Part shown: positions 8,990 through 17,787 of the stretch, piece by piece
How the letters are laid out: the number at the start of each line of letters is the position of its first letter
Position numbering within the stretch: position 1 is the stretch's first letter
Source of the DNA: Bacillota bacterium
GTDB taxonomy: Bacteria > Bacillota > Clostridia > Peptostreptococcales > Anaerovoracaceae
Assembly: GCA_029006195.1 (NCBI GenBank)
Contig: JAQXGH010000017.1
Coordinates: 1-64,000 of the forward strand
DNA: 64,000 bases
Direction: 5' to 3'
Notes under the pieces: model-generated
The model's database searches: none
Told to the model about the DNA's origin: nothing
What the model saw: only the letters and a program-made list of their open reading frames with translations
Made by a program: the position numbers and the translations under genes

Positions 8990-10261
8990 TTAGAATAAGT
9001 GTACCTTTACCATGTCTCCTGCGTTTTTAACTTCGCCTGCTGAAATCACAATATAGCCATCAGCCTGGCTGAGCATTGTGATCGCGCTTGATTTCTTGTT
9101 GATCGGTGTAGCTTCAGGCTTATCACCAGCTGAGAGGCTTACAGTAATGCAAGTGTCTCTTGATGCTTTAGCCTTAGCCTCACTAGTAAGAAATGCTGGA
9201 ACAACAAATTCTGATTCTTCGGCAGACTTGCCAGTCATATACTCATTGATCGGCTCCATGACTACCATTTCGAATGACATCATAGCTGAAGCAGGGTGGC
9301 CAGGAACGCCTACAAGCAGAGTCTTTGTTTCATCGTCAAAACCGAGGATCGTTGGCTTACCAGGCTTAAGTGAAATGCCGTGGACAAAGATTCCAGGGTT
9401 TGAAACCTTGTCAAAGATTCTAGCTGTCGCATCCTTCTTGCCGACTGAACTGCCGCCTGATGCAGCGATGATATCAGCTGTTTTCATAGCTTCACGTACA
9501 GTCTTTTCCAGAAGTTCTTCGTCATCTTCCAGAAGTGACATCTGAGTTATCTCCATCCCGTACTTCTGAGCCAAACCCATAAGTGAATAGCTGTTGATAT
9601 CACGAACTTTGGCTGGAGCCAAAGGCGCATCGATAGCAACCAGTTCATCGCCTGTGGAAATAATAGCCATCTTCAGAGGTTTATAGACTTTGACTTCTGT
9701 TCTGCCAAGTGATGCTAATGTGCCGATTTCCTGAGGGCGGAGCTTTCTGCCTTTGGCAAGAACGATTTCGCCCTTCTTAACATCTTCGTCAATAGGAACG
9801 AAGTTGCCGTTTGGCTTTGGCTGCTCATAGAGCTCGATATAGATCGGCTCTGCGTCAGGATCAGCCGGAAGTGATGGAATATCACCGCCAGTTTTAGTCT
9901 TCTCTATGATTACTGTGCCATCAGCACCTTCAGGAACCATACCGCCTGTAGGCACATATGCACAAGTTCCGTGTTCGATTGTGAATTCAGGAACGTGTCC
10001 CATGCAGACTTCACCTATAAATTTAAGCTTTACAGGATTTTCAGGCGTTGCCCCGCGAACATCTTCACATTTAACTGCATAGCCGTCCATTGCGGTTCTG
10101 ACAAATCCAGGAATGTTTTCGTTTGATTTCACGTCTTCTGCCAAGGTTCTTCCAAAAGCTTCAGTAATGCTAACGCATTCTGTCTCAAGCCCTTTGGATT
10201 TAATAGCTTCCAGCATTTTGGCTTTGGCTGAAGCTACTGTTTCTAGTTTTGTAAAAATCAT
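8990..10261 (-). CDS. moeA: Molybdopterin molybdenumtransferase MoeA
   Basis: At 423 residues this is a full-length MoeA. It shows RTAMDGYAVK (about 36-45), ISTGDELV, the SGGSSVGKKD loop and VPGHPASAMMSFE. MoeA inserts molybdate (or tungstate in some anaerobes) into adenylated pterin from MogA. It is the first gene of the minus-strand operon. No MoaE or MoaD is encoded here; a MoaD-like gene lies 43 kb away at 53.5 kb, and no MoaE was seen in the window. Confidence 0.95.
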   Translation of the reverse strand: MIFTKLETVASAKAKMLEAIKSKGLETECVSITEAFGRTLAEDVKSNENIPGFVRTAMDGYAVKCEDVRGATPENPVKLKFIGEVCMGHVPEFTIEHGTCAYVPTGGMVPEGADGTVIIEKTKTGGDIPSLPADPDAEPIYIELYEQPKPNGNFVPIDEDVKKGEIVLAKGRKLRPQEIGTLASLGRTEVKVYKPLKMAIISTGDELVAIDAPLAPAKVRDINSYSLMGLAQKYGMEITQMSLLEDDEELLEKTVREAMKTADIIAASGGSSVGKKDATARIFDKVSNPGIFVHGISLKPGKPTILGFDDETKTLLVGVPGHPASAMMSFEMVVMEPINEYMTGKSAEESEFVVPAFLTSEAKAKASRDTCITVSLSAGDKPEATPINKKSSAITMLSQADGYIVISAGEVKNAGDMVKVHLF

Positions 10262-10300
10262 TTTCTTTCTCCATATTTCAAGACTTGCTTATTTCTCCTA

Positions 10301-10306
10301 ATTATA
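10301..10306 (-). promoter_or_regulatory. Candidate -10 box of the moeA operon
   Basis: On the minus strand TATAAT reads toward moeA 40 bases before the start codon. Its -35 is weak. The leader is too short and too plain to hold a Moco riboswitch, unlike the two other Mo/W loci in this window. Confidence 0.4.
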
Positions 10307-10387
10307 TACAAAAAGAATATGCTCATAAAGCGTCTTGACAAAAAATCGGAAATATTTTTCAATGGGTTTTGACAGGAGGCTAAAGCT

Positions 10388-11122
10388 ATGACAAAGAAAG
10401 TAATAGGCATCGTTCCTAAGGCAAACAGTCTGTTCACAACGGATTTTTATAACGACGATATATATGCTTTTGTCAACAACTACGGCAAAAGAATAACTGA
10501 AGCGGGTGGGTTGCCCATAGGCCTGGTTCCTATAGATGCTGGAGAAAACGCATCGGGTATTGAAGAGCAGCTTGATATGTGTCATGCACTTCTCTTTAGC
10601 GGAGGCGGAAGGATATGGCCGTATCACATCAGGGCAATTCATTATGCATATAAAAGAGGGATCAAGGTTCTGGGAATCTGCATGGGCATGCAAGTGATGC
10701 ATACGTATTTCATTCTGCGTGATGAAGCTCAAAGGAGAGGGTTGACAGATGCCAGCGCTGATGAGCTTTTGGAAATTTATGATGAAATGAAAAAGGCGCG
10801 ATACTATTTTGTTGAACCTGTCTCGCACCACTGGGATATTGACCCGACGGCATCACATATGCAGGATGCTAAGCATTTGGTCGCCGTCAAATGCCAATCA
10901 AATACGTCAAAAGTCATGGGGCTTGAGCCTTTTGACAAAATCAATGCGGTAACAATGCATAGGTACAGAGTGATAAATCCGTCAAAGGACCTTGCGGTAA
11001 CTATGATGGCGGATGATGATACTATCGAGGGCATCGAGTACGGAGATATTTTTATCGGGGTGCAGTTTCATCCTGAAGCGGAAACTGAATTTATGGAACT
11101 ATTTAAATGGCTGTGCGCTTAG
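10388..11122 (+). CDS. Gamma-glutamyl-gamma-aminobutyrate hydrolase-like class I amidotransferase (peptidase C26)
   Basis: This 244-residue protein has a class I glutamine amidotransferase fold: LLFSGGG, the nucleophile elbow GICMGMQ (Cys about 98), and the C-terminal VQFHPEAE with the catalytic His and Glu. The family includes PuuD, which hydrolyses gamma-glutamyl-GABA, and folate or glutamate-amide hydrolases; the exact substrate here is not known. AGGAGGC precedes the ATG. It is a single gene divergent from moeA. Confidence 0.85.
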   Translation: MTKKVIGIVPKANSLFTTDFYNDDIYAFVNNYGKRITEAGGLPIGLVPIDAGENASGIEEQLDMCHALLFSGGGRIWPYHIRAIHYAYKRGIKVLGICMGMQVMHTYFILRDEAQRRGLTDASADELLEIYDEMKKARYYFVEPVSHHWDIDPTASHMQDAKHLVAVKCQSNTSKVMGLEPFDKINAVTMHRYRVINPSKDLAVTMMADDDTIEGIEYGDIFIGVQFHPEAETEFMELFKWLCA

Positions 11123-11189
11123 GCGTGCAGCTTTTGTACTTTATTTGATTCTTAAAACGTTAGAGGTAGCCAGATTCCAATATTTGGTG

Positions 11190-11195
11190 TATAAT
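11190..11195 (+). promoter_or_regulatory. Candidate -10 box for the envelope-protein operon
   Basis: TATAAT lies 71 bases before GTG 11267, in the only gap large enough for a promoter. No clear -35 is seen. Confidence 0.4.
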
Positions 11196-11266
11196 GGGTC
11201 ATAATTGTAGATATTTGCGCCCAAATGCAAATTTTAGGGGTTTATTAATACGAACAGGAGATAAAT

Positions 11267-12235
11267 GTGTCATTTACATTCATAGTACTTATCGCTGTTG
11301 TTTGTGTTGTTGTTGCATTCTGTGTGCTTTGTCTTAAAACGCTGTTTGACAGTGTTGAGAAAGCTGATAAGCTCGAAAAGAGAATTAAAAATATAGAACG
11401 AAACATTGGCAACATTAACACAGCTGTTACGACGATGCCAGGAAAACTTGAGTCATCAACTAAGAGCATTGTTGAGAACATTAAAATCAGAGAGCCAGAG
11501 CCGGTATTCAAGGCTCCGCCGGTTTCACCTGATCCGGCTCCAGCTGCAGCTCCAGCCCCAGTGCCAACGGCACCTAAGCCAGAACCTAAGCCAGAGCCAC
11601 CGCAGGAGAAGTCTGCACCGGTAGTAGAGCAAGTTAAAGAAAAAGCGCCGGATGTTTCAGCAGAAGATGAGTTTGAAGCTCTGCTTGCTGAACTAAGAGA
11701 AATCGGTGATTTTGAAAATTTAGACAGGGATACTTTGATGGAAGTGCTTGCTGAGATCGATGAAGTGCCTCGGGCAGAAGCGCCAGCTCCAGTAAAGCAG
11801 GAAGCGCCAGCTCCGGCAGCACCGGCTCCCGCTGAACCGATCGAAGAACTTGATGATATCGAAGAAATCGATGAAATCACTCTCGATGATATCCTCATGC
11901 AGATCAGTACAGAAGAAGTCGAACAGGCTCCGCAGCCAAAGCCGCAGCCAAAGCCGCAGCCAAAGCCAGAGCCAAAGCCAGAGAATCCTTTGGAAACAAT
12001 ACTCGTTGTTCCTAAACAGGAAGATAACGTGCCGCCAGTTAAGTATGGCTTCAGCGTAGGAGACATACTGCCTGATCCTTTAACTCAGGGCTCGGCACTT
12101 GATATATATTTTTCAAATAAGAAAGCAACACCGCGAAGGGCATCGGCTAAGCCAGAAATGACTGAAGAATTCGATGTAGGAAGAAGCGGTAAGAAGTATA
12201 CAGTCTCTGAACTGAAAAAAATGATCAGAGACTAA
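11267..12235 (+). CDS. Membrane-anchored Pro/Ala/Glu-rich protein of unknown function
   Basis: This 322-residue protein has an N-terminal transmembrane helix (about 4-24, FIVLIAVVCVVVAFCVLCL), a short coiled coil (about 25-60) and a long low-complexity region rich in P, A and E with a PKPQ/PKPE tandem block. It ends in a basic segment GRSGKKYTVSELKKMIRD. The start is GTG with AGGAG upstream. It begins a three-gene operon with a zinc-ribbon protein and a UPF0182 membrane protein. The Pro-rich part may be a spacer linking membrane and a C-terminal binding motif. No enzymatic motif is visible. Confidence 0.75.
   Translation: MSFTFIVLIAVVCVVVAFCVLCLKTLFDSVEKADKLEKRIKNIERNIGNINTAVTTMPGKLESSTKSIVENIKIREPEPVFKAPPVSPDPAPAAAPAPVPTAPKPEPKPEPPQEKSAPVVEQVKEKAPDVSAEDEFEALLAELREIGDFENLDRDTLMEVLAEIDEVPRAEAPAPVKQEAPAPAAPAPAEPIEELDDIEEIDEITLDDILMQISTEEVEQAPQPKPQPKPQPKPEPKPENPLETILVVPKQEDNVPPVKYGFSVGDILPDPLTQGSALDIYFSNKKATPRRASAKPEMTEEFDVGRSGKKYTVSELKKMIRD
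11930..11984 (+). repeat. In-frame tandem repeat coding for PKPQ/PKPE units
   Basis: A 12-base unit (CCAAAGCCGCAG and close variants) is repeated about four times and encodes a proline-lysine spacer in the preceding membrane protein. Copy number may vary between strains. Confidence 0.8.
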
Positions 12236-12254
12236 TACAGGAGGAGGAAATAAA

Positions 12255-14699
12255 ATGTATTGCAGTAATTGCGGAAATCAGATTACGGAAGAAGCTAGAT
12301 TTTGTAGCTTTTGCGGAACTAAGGTGGCAGATGCGCCTGCACAGAATGATATTCCGTCAATCGACGAATTGATTCCAGAGGTGAAACCTGTAGAAGAACC
12401 GGAAGCTCCAGCACCAGTAGCAGCGCCTGTAGAAGCGCCAGTTGAGGCTCAGGCTGCTCCTATTGAAGCAGGTCCTGAACTCAATCTCGAACAGATTGAA
12501 ATCGAACCGGCTCCTACAACTACATTTGACGAATTCCAGTGGAATGTTGATGAGTATCCATCAAGAACAGTTTACGAGAAGACAGAAGACGTAGACTTTG
12601 ACTGGAATGCAGATCCTGCAACAATCGTAACAGGCGGTGGCATCACACCGGAAACAGCTGCAGAAATTCGTGTCAAGGCTGACCTCATGGAAGAACAGGC
12701 TCAGGCACCTGAGCAGTCACCTACACTTGGTGAATTCTTCACAATTAGTAAGAAGAACGAAGAATTCCAGCAGCTCCTTAACAAGGAATATGAGAAGGTT
12801 AAGGCTAACAACACAATCGGCGATGAAATCAGTGCAGCTGAACAGCTGGCTGAAGAAAAGTTCGAATCAAGACCTGTCGACAACTCAATGGAAGCATTCC
12901 TGGAAAGAGAAGGTGTCGAAAAGCTTTATGAACCTAAGGAATTCGAAACAGACGTGCTGAAGAAGATCGAAGCACAGGAAAAAGCTAAAGAAAGAAAGCG
13001 TCTCGAAGAAGAAGCTAGAGAAAAGGCTCTGGAAGAAGCTAGGCAGGAAGCTCTGCGTAAGAAGCAGCAGGCTGAAGAAGCTAGACAGGCTATCGCTGAA
13101 GCAGAAGCTAAGCGCGCTCAGGCTGAAGAAAACGCTAGAATTAAGGCTGAAGAAGCTGCAAAGGCTGCAGCCGCTGCTCAGGAAGCTATGAAGAAGGCAG
13201 AAGCCGAAGCTGAAGCTGCTAGACTCAGAGCAGAAGAACAGGCTCAGGCTCAGGCTGAAGCAGAAAGACTGGCTGCTATGGAAGCTGCTAAGATCCAGCA
13301 GCAGAAGGAAGCTCGTTGCGCTGCAGAAGAAGAAGCTAGAGCTAAGGCTGAAGAAGAAAGACGTCGTTACGAAGAAGAACGCCTCAAGTCAAAGCTCGAA
13401 GCTGAACGTCAGGAACTTACAAGAAAGGCTGAAACAGCAGCTGCTGCTGAAGAAGCAAGAAAGGTTCTTGAACATACGACTCGCATGAGAGAAGAAGAAG
13501 CTGCTAAGATCAAGGCTGCAATCGCAGGTCTTAGAGGTGAACTGGATAGAACTATTAATCCTCCAGTTGAAGATATCCCTGCAGAAGAGCCTGCTCCAGT
13601 AATTGAAGAAACTCCTGTAGTAGAAACTCCAGCATTAGAAGCTCCTGCAGAAGACGTTGTCGAAGTAACAAGCTTCGAAGATTTAGGATTCCTGGAAGAT
13701 GAACCAGCTGAAGAAACTCCACTGGTAAGCACTCAGCGCATGCCGGAAATCAAGGAAGCGATTGAAGCATATGCAGCTCCTGTAGAAGAACCTGCTCCAG
13801 TAAGAGAAGATCTTAGCGAAATGGCTAAGGCTAGAGATACATATTTCGCTACATTCTACGGTGAAGAATCACTGGCTGACCAGATGAAGGCTGAAGCACT
13901 CAAGCCAGCTGAACCAGCACCAGAACCAGTAGCTGAAATCGTAGCTGAAGAAATCGTAGCTGAAGAAATTACAGAACCAGAACCAGAAAAGAAGGATGAT
14001 CTTTCTGGTACAAGAATCATAGATAAGTCAGCTGTACTTGCTGGTCTTGAAACAACAAGAAGAATCTCAAAGGCAGAACTTAGAGCTCAGGAAGATAAGG
14101 AATTCTTCGAAAGCCTCGAGTCAGTTCCATCAGATGAAGAACCTGCTGCAGAAGCAGAAGCTAATGAATTCGAATTTATGGAAACTGCAGACACAGTTGA
14201 TGACCTCATCAAGCAGTTCACAAAAGAAATGACTGATGAAGAAATCAACGCAACGCTTGAAGGTTTTGTACAGAAGGACGAACCAGCCGTAGCTCCAGAC
14301 GCTGAAGCTGCAGCAACAGAAAGACCTGGCCTGACTGATACAATGATTATGCCTGGTAAGGAAATCGAAACAAGCATTACTCAGGACTTCGACAATTATG
14401 GTGTTGAAGAAGCAGAAAACTTCAAGAAGCAGCAGGAAATGGCTTCAGAAGCCGAGGCTGCAGCAGTAACAACTACAGAAACTGCTCTTGTAGAAGTATT
14501 CGAAGATGATGACGACGAATACGATGAACCTAAGGGTGGTATCGGTCGTCTGATCCTCAAAATCATACTCATCTTATTAGTAGTGATCTTCGTTGCTGAA
14601 TTAGCTGGAATCGGAATCAAGTTCCTGGCTCCAGACAGTGGTGCAGCTGGCATCATCGACAATCAGCTCGAAAAAATTATTCATTTAATTACTGGCTAA
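12255..14699 (+). CDS. Zinc-ribbon, coiled-coil membrane protein of unknown function
   Basis: This 814-residue acidic protein starts with a zinc ribbon (CSNCG...CSFCG, residues 3-22). It has Pro/Ala/Glu-rich linkers, a long charged Ala/Glu/Lys/Arg coiled coil (about residues 235-430), further acidic linkers and one transmembrane helix near the C terminus (about 770-790). The zinc-ribbon plus linker plus membrane pattern is common in Firmicutes but the central part is not a family I recognise. It lies 19 bases after the Pro-rich protein with a strong GGAGGAGG site, and before a UPF0182 gene, so a shared envelope role is likely. Confidence 0.75.
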   Translation: MYCSNCGNQITEEARFCSFCGTKVADAPAQNDIPSIDELIPEVKPVEEPEAPAPVAAPVEAPVEAQAAPIEAGPELNLEQIEIEPAPTTTFDEFQWNVDEYPSRTVYEKTEDVDFDWNADPATIVTGGGITPETAAEIRVKADLMEEQAQAPEQSPTLGEFFTISKKNEEFQQLLNKEYEKVKANNTIGDEISAAEQLAEEKFESRPVDNSMEAFLEREGVEKLYEPKEFETDVLKKIEAQEKAKERKRLEEEAREKALEEARQEALRKKQQAEEARQAIAEAEAKRAQAEENARIKAEEAAKAAAAAQEAMKKAEAEAEAARLRAEEQAQAQAEAERLAAMEAAKIQQQKEARCAAEEEARAKAEEERRRYEEERLKSKLEAERQELTRKAETAAAAEEARKVLEHTTRMREEEAAKIKAAIAGLRGELDRTINPPVEDIPAEEPAPVIEETPVVETPALEAPAEDVVEVTSFEDLGFLEDEPAEETPLVSTQRMPEIKEAIEAYAAPVEEPAPVREDLSEMAKARDTYFATFYGEESLADQMKAEALKPAEPAPEPVAEIVAEEIVAEEITEPEPEKKDDLSGTRIIDKSAVLAGLETTRRISKAELRAQEDKEFFESLESVPSDEEPAAEAEANEFEFMETADTVDDLIKQFTKEMTDEEINATLEGFVQKDEPAVAPDAEAAATERPGLTDTMIMPGKEIETSITQDFDNYGVEEAENFKKQQEMASEAEAAAVTTTETALVEVFEDDDDEYDEPKGGIGRLILKIILILLVVIFVAELAGIGIKFLAPDSGAAGIIDNQLEKIIHLITG

Positions 14700-14737
14700 C
14701 GCTGGTTGCCTCGGCACCCGAGAAAGGGGGTTACTAA

Positions 14738-17635
14738 GTGGAAACAAAGAAAAAAGGAAGACATCTAGGACTTAAAGGGCTGATCATAGCAGTGATTGTG
14801 CTCATCGTCCTTTTTGCCACATTAATCAACTGGATTACTGACTTCATGTGGTTTAGCGATTTAGGCTACGTTTCAGTATTCCTCACTAAACTCTTAACTC
14901 AGCTTAAGATCGGTGTTCCGGTGTTTGTCGTTGTGACACTCCTGGCTTATATCTATCTTAAGTGCCTTAAGAAAGGGTACACTAAAAAGGTCGACTCAGA
15001 TGAAGTTCTGAACAATAAGGCACTTAACCTTATTACTTGGGGACTGGCTGTTGCTTTCGGTGGAGTAACAACATACTTCTCAGCTAGCAACTTATGGTTC
15101 CAGACACTTCAGTTCATTAAGAGTACAGGATTTAATATCAAGGATCCGTTATTCAATATTGATATTTCCTTCTATGTATTCAAGCTGAACTTCATCGAAC
15201 AGCTGAATGAACTGGCAATCGTTCTCCTCGTTACATTCGTTATTATCACAGTTGTGTATTATCTGATTCTGATCTCAATGAGAACACCTAAGATTTTCGA
15301 AACTGTAGAAGAAGACGTAGATGACGAATACGAATATGAAGACGAAGAAGATGATGGTCCTGATATTCGTAGACAGTATGGTCCAGACGCTAATCCATTC
15401 AGCGAAATCAATGATATCGTTGGCAAGTTCGCTAAGGGTTTCAAGAACGGCAGAATGGGCGGCGGACGTCGTAAGAAGAAGCAGCTGGATAACAACAATA
15501 TCAAGCTTATGGTAAACATTGCCGAAAAGCAGTTGATCGTTGTAAGTGTCCTGCTCTTCATAATGGTAGCTGTCCACTTCTTCCTCAAGCAGTATGATCT
15601 GCTTCTGGGATCAACAGGCGCTGTATACGGTGCAGGATTCACAGATGTAACAGTTACACTGTGGGCATATAGAATCCTGGCAGTTCTCGCAGTTCTCGCA
15701 GCGATAGGTGTAGCTGCAGGCATCGCCAAGAGAAAGGTCAAGGTAGCTGTAACAGTACCTATCATCATGGTTTGCGTATTCCTAGTTGCTACTGGAGCAG
15801 CTATGGTTGTACAGAACCTGATCGTTACACCAGACGAAATCAACAAAGAAAGCAAGTATCTGGAGAGAAATATTGAGTACACTCAGTATGCATACGGTCT
15901 TGACGGTGTAGATGTTAAGCCATTTAAGGCTAATGAAGATCTGACAGGCGAAGACATCGCTAATAACTCAGAAACAATTTCAAACATCAGAATCAATGAC
16001 TATGCACCAGCTAATACTTTCTATAATCAGACACAGAGTATCAGACAGTACTACACATTCAATGATGTAGACGTTGACAGATACAACATCAATGGTGAAT
16101 ATACTCAGACATTCCTCTCAGCTAGAGAAATTGATGAAGAAAAAATCAGTAACACTTGGCTGAACAAACATCTGAAGTACACTCACGGTTATGGTGTAAC
16201 TCTCTCAAGAGTAGACAAGATCACAGCAAGTGGTCAGCCAGATATGCTGATCGACAGCATCCCACCACAGTCATCTGTTGATATTGAGATCAAGAATCCA
16301 GAAATCTACTATGGTGAAATGACTAACGATTATGTTCTGGTTAATACATCAGAAGATGAATTCGACTATCCTGACGGTAACAGCAATAAGTACTGTCAGT
16401 ACAAGGGCGATTCAGGCATCAAGATGAACCCTCTCACTAGACTCATGTTCTCAGTAAGAGAAAAATCACTGAAGATGCTGGTATCAGGAAATATCAATAG
16501 CGATTCTAAGATCCTGATCAATAGAAACATAAACGCTAGAGTTCAGGCTATTATGCCTTACCTGGAATATGACAGCGATCCATACATGGTAACTGTTGAT
16601 GGTAAGCTCTACTGGATCATCGATGCTTATACAGCAACAAACAGATATCCATATTCAGAACCTTATAGCCAGGAAACAAGAGTAAACTATGTTAGAAACT
16701 CAGTTAAGGTTGTAATCGATGCGTACACTGGTGAAACTAATTACTATGTAGTAGATAACGAAGATCCTATCGCTGCTACATTCGCTAAGATTTACCCTAA
16801 GCTGTTTAAGGATGTAAGCGAAATGCCAGAAGGCATCAAGTCACACATCAGATATCCAGGAACTCTTCTGAATATCCAGGCAGAAATTTATCAGAGATAC
16901 CATATGAACGACGTTAAGGTATTCTACCAGAACGAAGACTTATGGCAGGTAGCTAGTGAAATCTATGGTACTGAAGAACAGGCTATGACTCCTAACTACT
17001 ACATCATGAAGCTGCCAGGTGAAGAAGCAGCTGAGTTTGTAAACTCAATTCCATTCACACCTAAGGATAAGAAGAACCTCATGGGTCTTCTCGTAGCAAA
17101 GAATGATGGCGAAAATTACGGTAAGCTGGTTCTATACCAGATGCCTAAGAGCAAGATCGTTTACGGTCCAATGCAGGTAGAAGCTCAGATCGACCAGAAC
17201 ACAGAAATCTCAAAGGAATTCTCACTTTGGAATTCATCAGGATCAAAGTACAGCAGAGGTAATCTGTTCGTAATTCCTATCGAAGATTCACTGCTCTACG
17301 TTGAACCTGTATATCTGGAAGCTACAAACTCAAGTATTCCAGAAGTTAAGAGAGTAATCGTTGTTTACGGTGATAAAATCGCATACGAAACTACGCTGGC
17401 AGAAGCACTGAACTCAATGTTTGGTGAAGGCAGCGCTCACGAAAGCCCGGGAAGTCAGGATCAAGAAGAAGCTAATGGCGACAACAAGGGCGATAAAGAA
17501 CTGACTCAGTCAGAAATCATCCAGAAGTGTCAGGATGCTTATGACAATGCACAGGATGCACTTAAGGATGGTAAGTGGGCTAAGTACGGCGAGTACATGG
17601 ACGAACTGCAGAAGTACCTGAACAAGCTTAATTAG
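14738..17635 (+). CDS. UPF0182 family membrane protein
   Basis: The 965-residue length is normal for UPF0182. Seven or so hydrophobic helices fill residues 10-370, interrupted by a very acidic loop (YEYEDEEDDG), followed by a large extracytoplasmic region with the family's ERNIEYTQYAYGLD segment and later YPGTLLNIQAEIYQRYHM. The C-terminal tail is charged and helical. The family is widespread in Gram-positive bacteria and has no agreed function. The GTG start has AGAAAGGGGG in front. Confidence 0.9.
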   Translation: METKKKGRHLGLKGLIIAVIVLIVLFATLINWITDFMWFSDLGYVSVFLTKLLTQLKIGVPVFVVVTLLAYIYLKCLKKGYTKKVDSDEVLNNKALNLITWGLAVAFGGVTTYFSASNLWFQTLQFIKSTGFNIKDPLFNIDISFYVFKLNFIEQLNELAIVLLVTFVIITVVYYLILISMRTPKIFETVEEDVDDEYEYEDEEDDGPDIRRQYGPDANPFSEINDIVGKFAKGFKNGRMGGGRRKKKQLDNNNIKLMVNIAEKQLIVVSVLLFIMVAVHFFLKQYDLLLGSTGAVYGAGFTDVTVTLWAYRILAVLAVLAAIGVAAGIAKRKVKVAVTVPIIMVCVFLVATGAAMVVQNLIVTPDEINKESKYLERNIEYTQYAYGLDGVDVKPFKANEDLTGEDIANNSETISNIRINDYAPANTFYNQTQSIRQYYTFNDVDVDRYNINGEYTQTFLSAREIDEEKISNTWLNKHLKYTHGYGVTLSRVDKITASGQPDMLIDSIPPQSSVDIEIKNPEIYYGEMTNDYVLVNTSEDEFDYPDGNSNKYCQYKGDSGIKMNPLTRLMFSVREKSLKMLVSGNINSDSKILINRNINARVQAIMPYLEYDSDPYMVTVDGKLYWIIDAYTATNRYPYSEPYSQETRVNYVRNSVKVVIDAYTGETNYYVVDNEDPIAATFAKIYPKLFKDVSEMPEGIKSHIRYPGTLLNIQAEIYQRYHMNDVKVFYQNEDLWQVASEIYGTEEQAMTPNYYIMKLPGEEAAEFVNSIPFTPKDKKNLMGLLVAKNDGENYGKLVLYQMPKSKIVYGPMQVEAQIDQNTEISKEFSLWNSSGSKYSRGNLFVIPIEDSLLYVEPVYLEATNSSIPEVKRVIVVYGDKIAYETTLAEALNSMFGEGSAHESPGSQDQEEANGDNKGDKELTQSEIIQKCQDAYDNAQDALKDGKWAKYGEYMDELQKYLNKLN

Positions 17636-17707
17636 TTATAGTTTATAGTTTTTCGAATAAATATAGATTCAGAATATTAGATTCAATACTTTATTAGATT
17701 AACAAGC

Positions 17708-17748
17708 AGAACATTCCCTGAGGAGACTCTCTCTTCTGGGGAATGTTC
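17708..17748 (+). terminator. Stem-loop between the UPF0182 and glutamine synthetase genes
   Basis: AGAACATTCCC pairs perfectly with GGGAATGTTCT, with inner AGGAGA/TCTTCT pairing possible. It lacks a strong T-run, so it could be a weak terminator for UPF0182 or a leader control element for the glutamine synthetase. Confidence 0.5.
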
Positions 17749-17787
17749 TTATCCATTTAATAAACAAAGATGTTGGGGGAGGCAATA

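Noticed and set aside
11930-11984. CRISPR or non-coding minisatellite
   Set aside because: The repeats are in frame, short and encode a normal Pro/Lys spacer.
11245-12066. 273-residue ORF opposite the Pro-rich membrane protein
   Set aside because: It is the antisense of a low-complexity gene (Ser/Gly/Ala runs) and has no independent signal.
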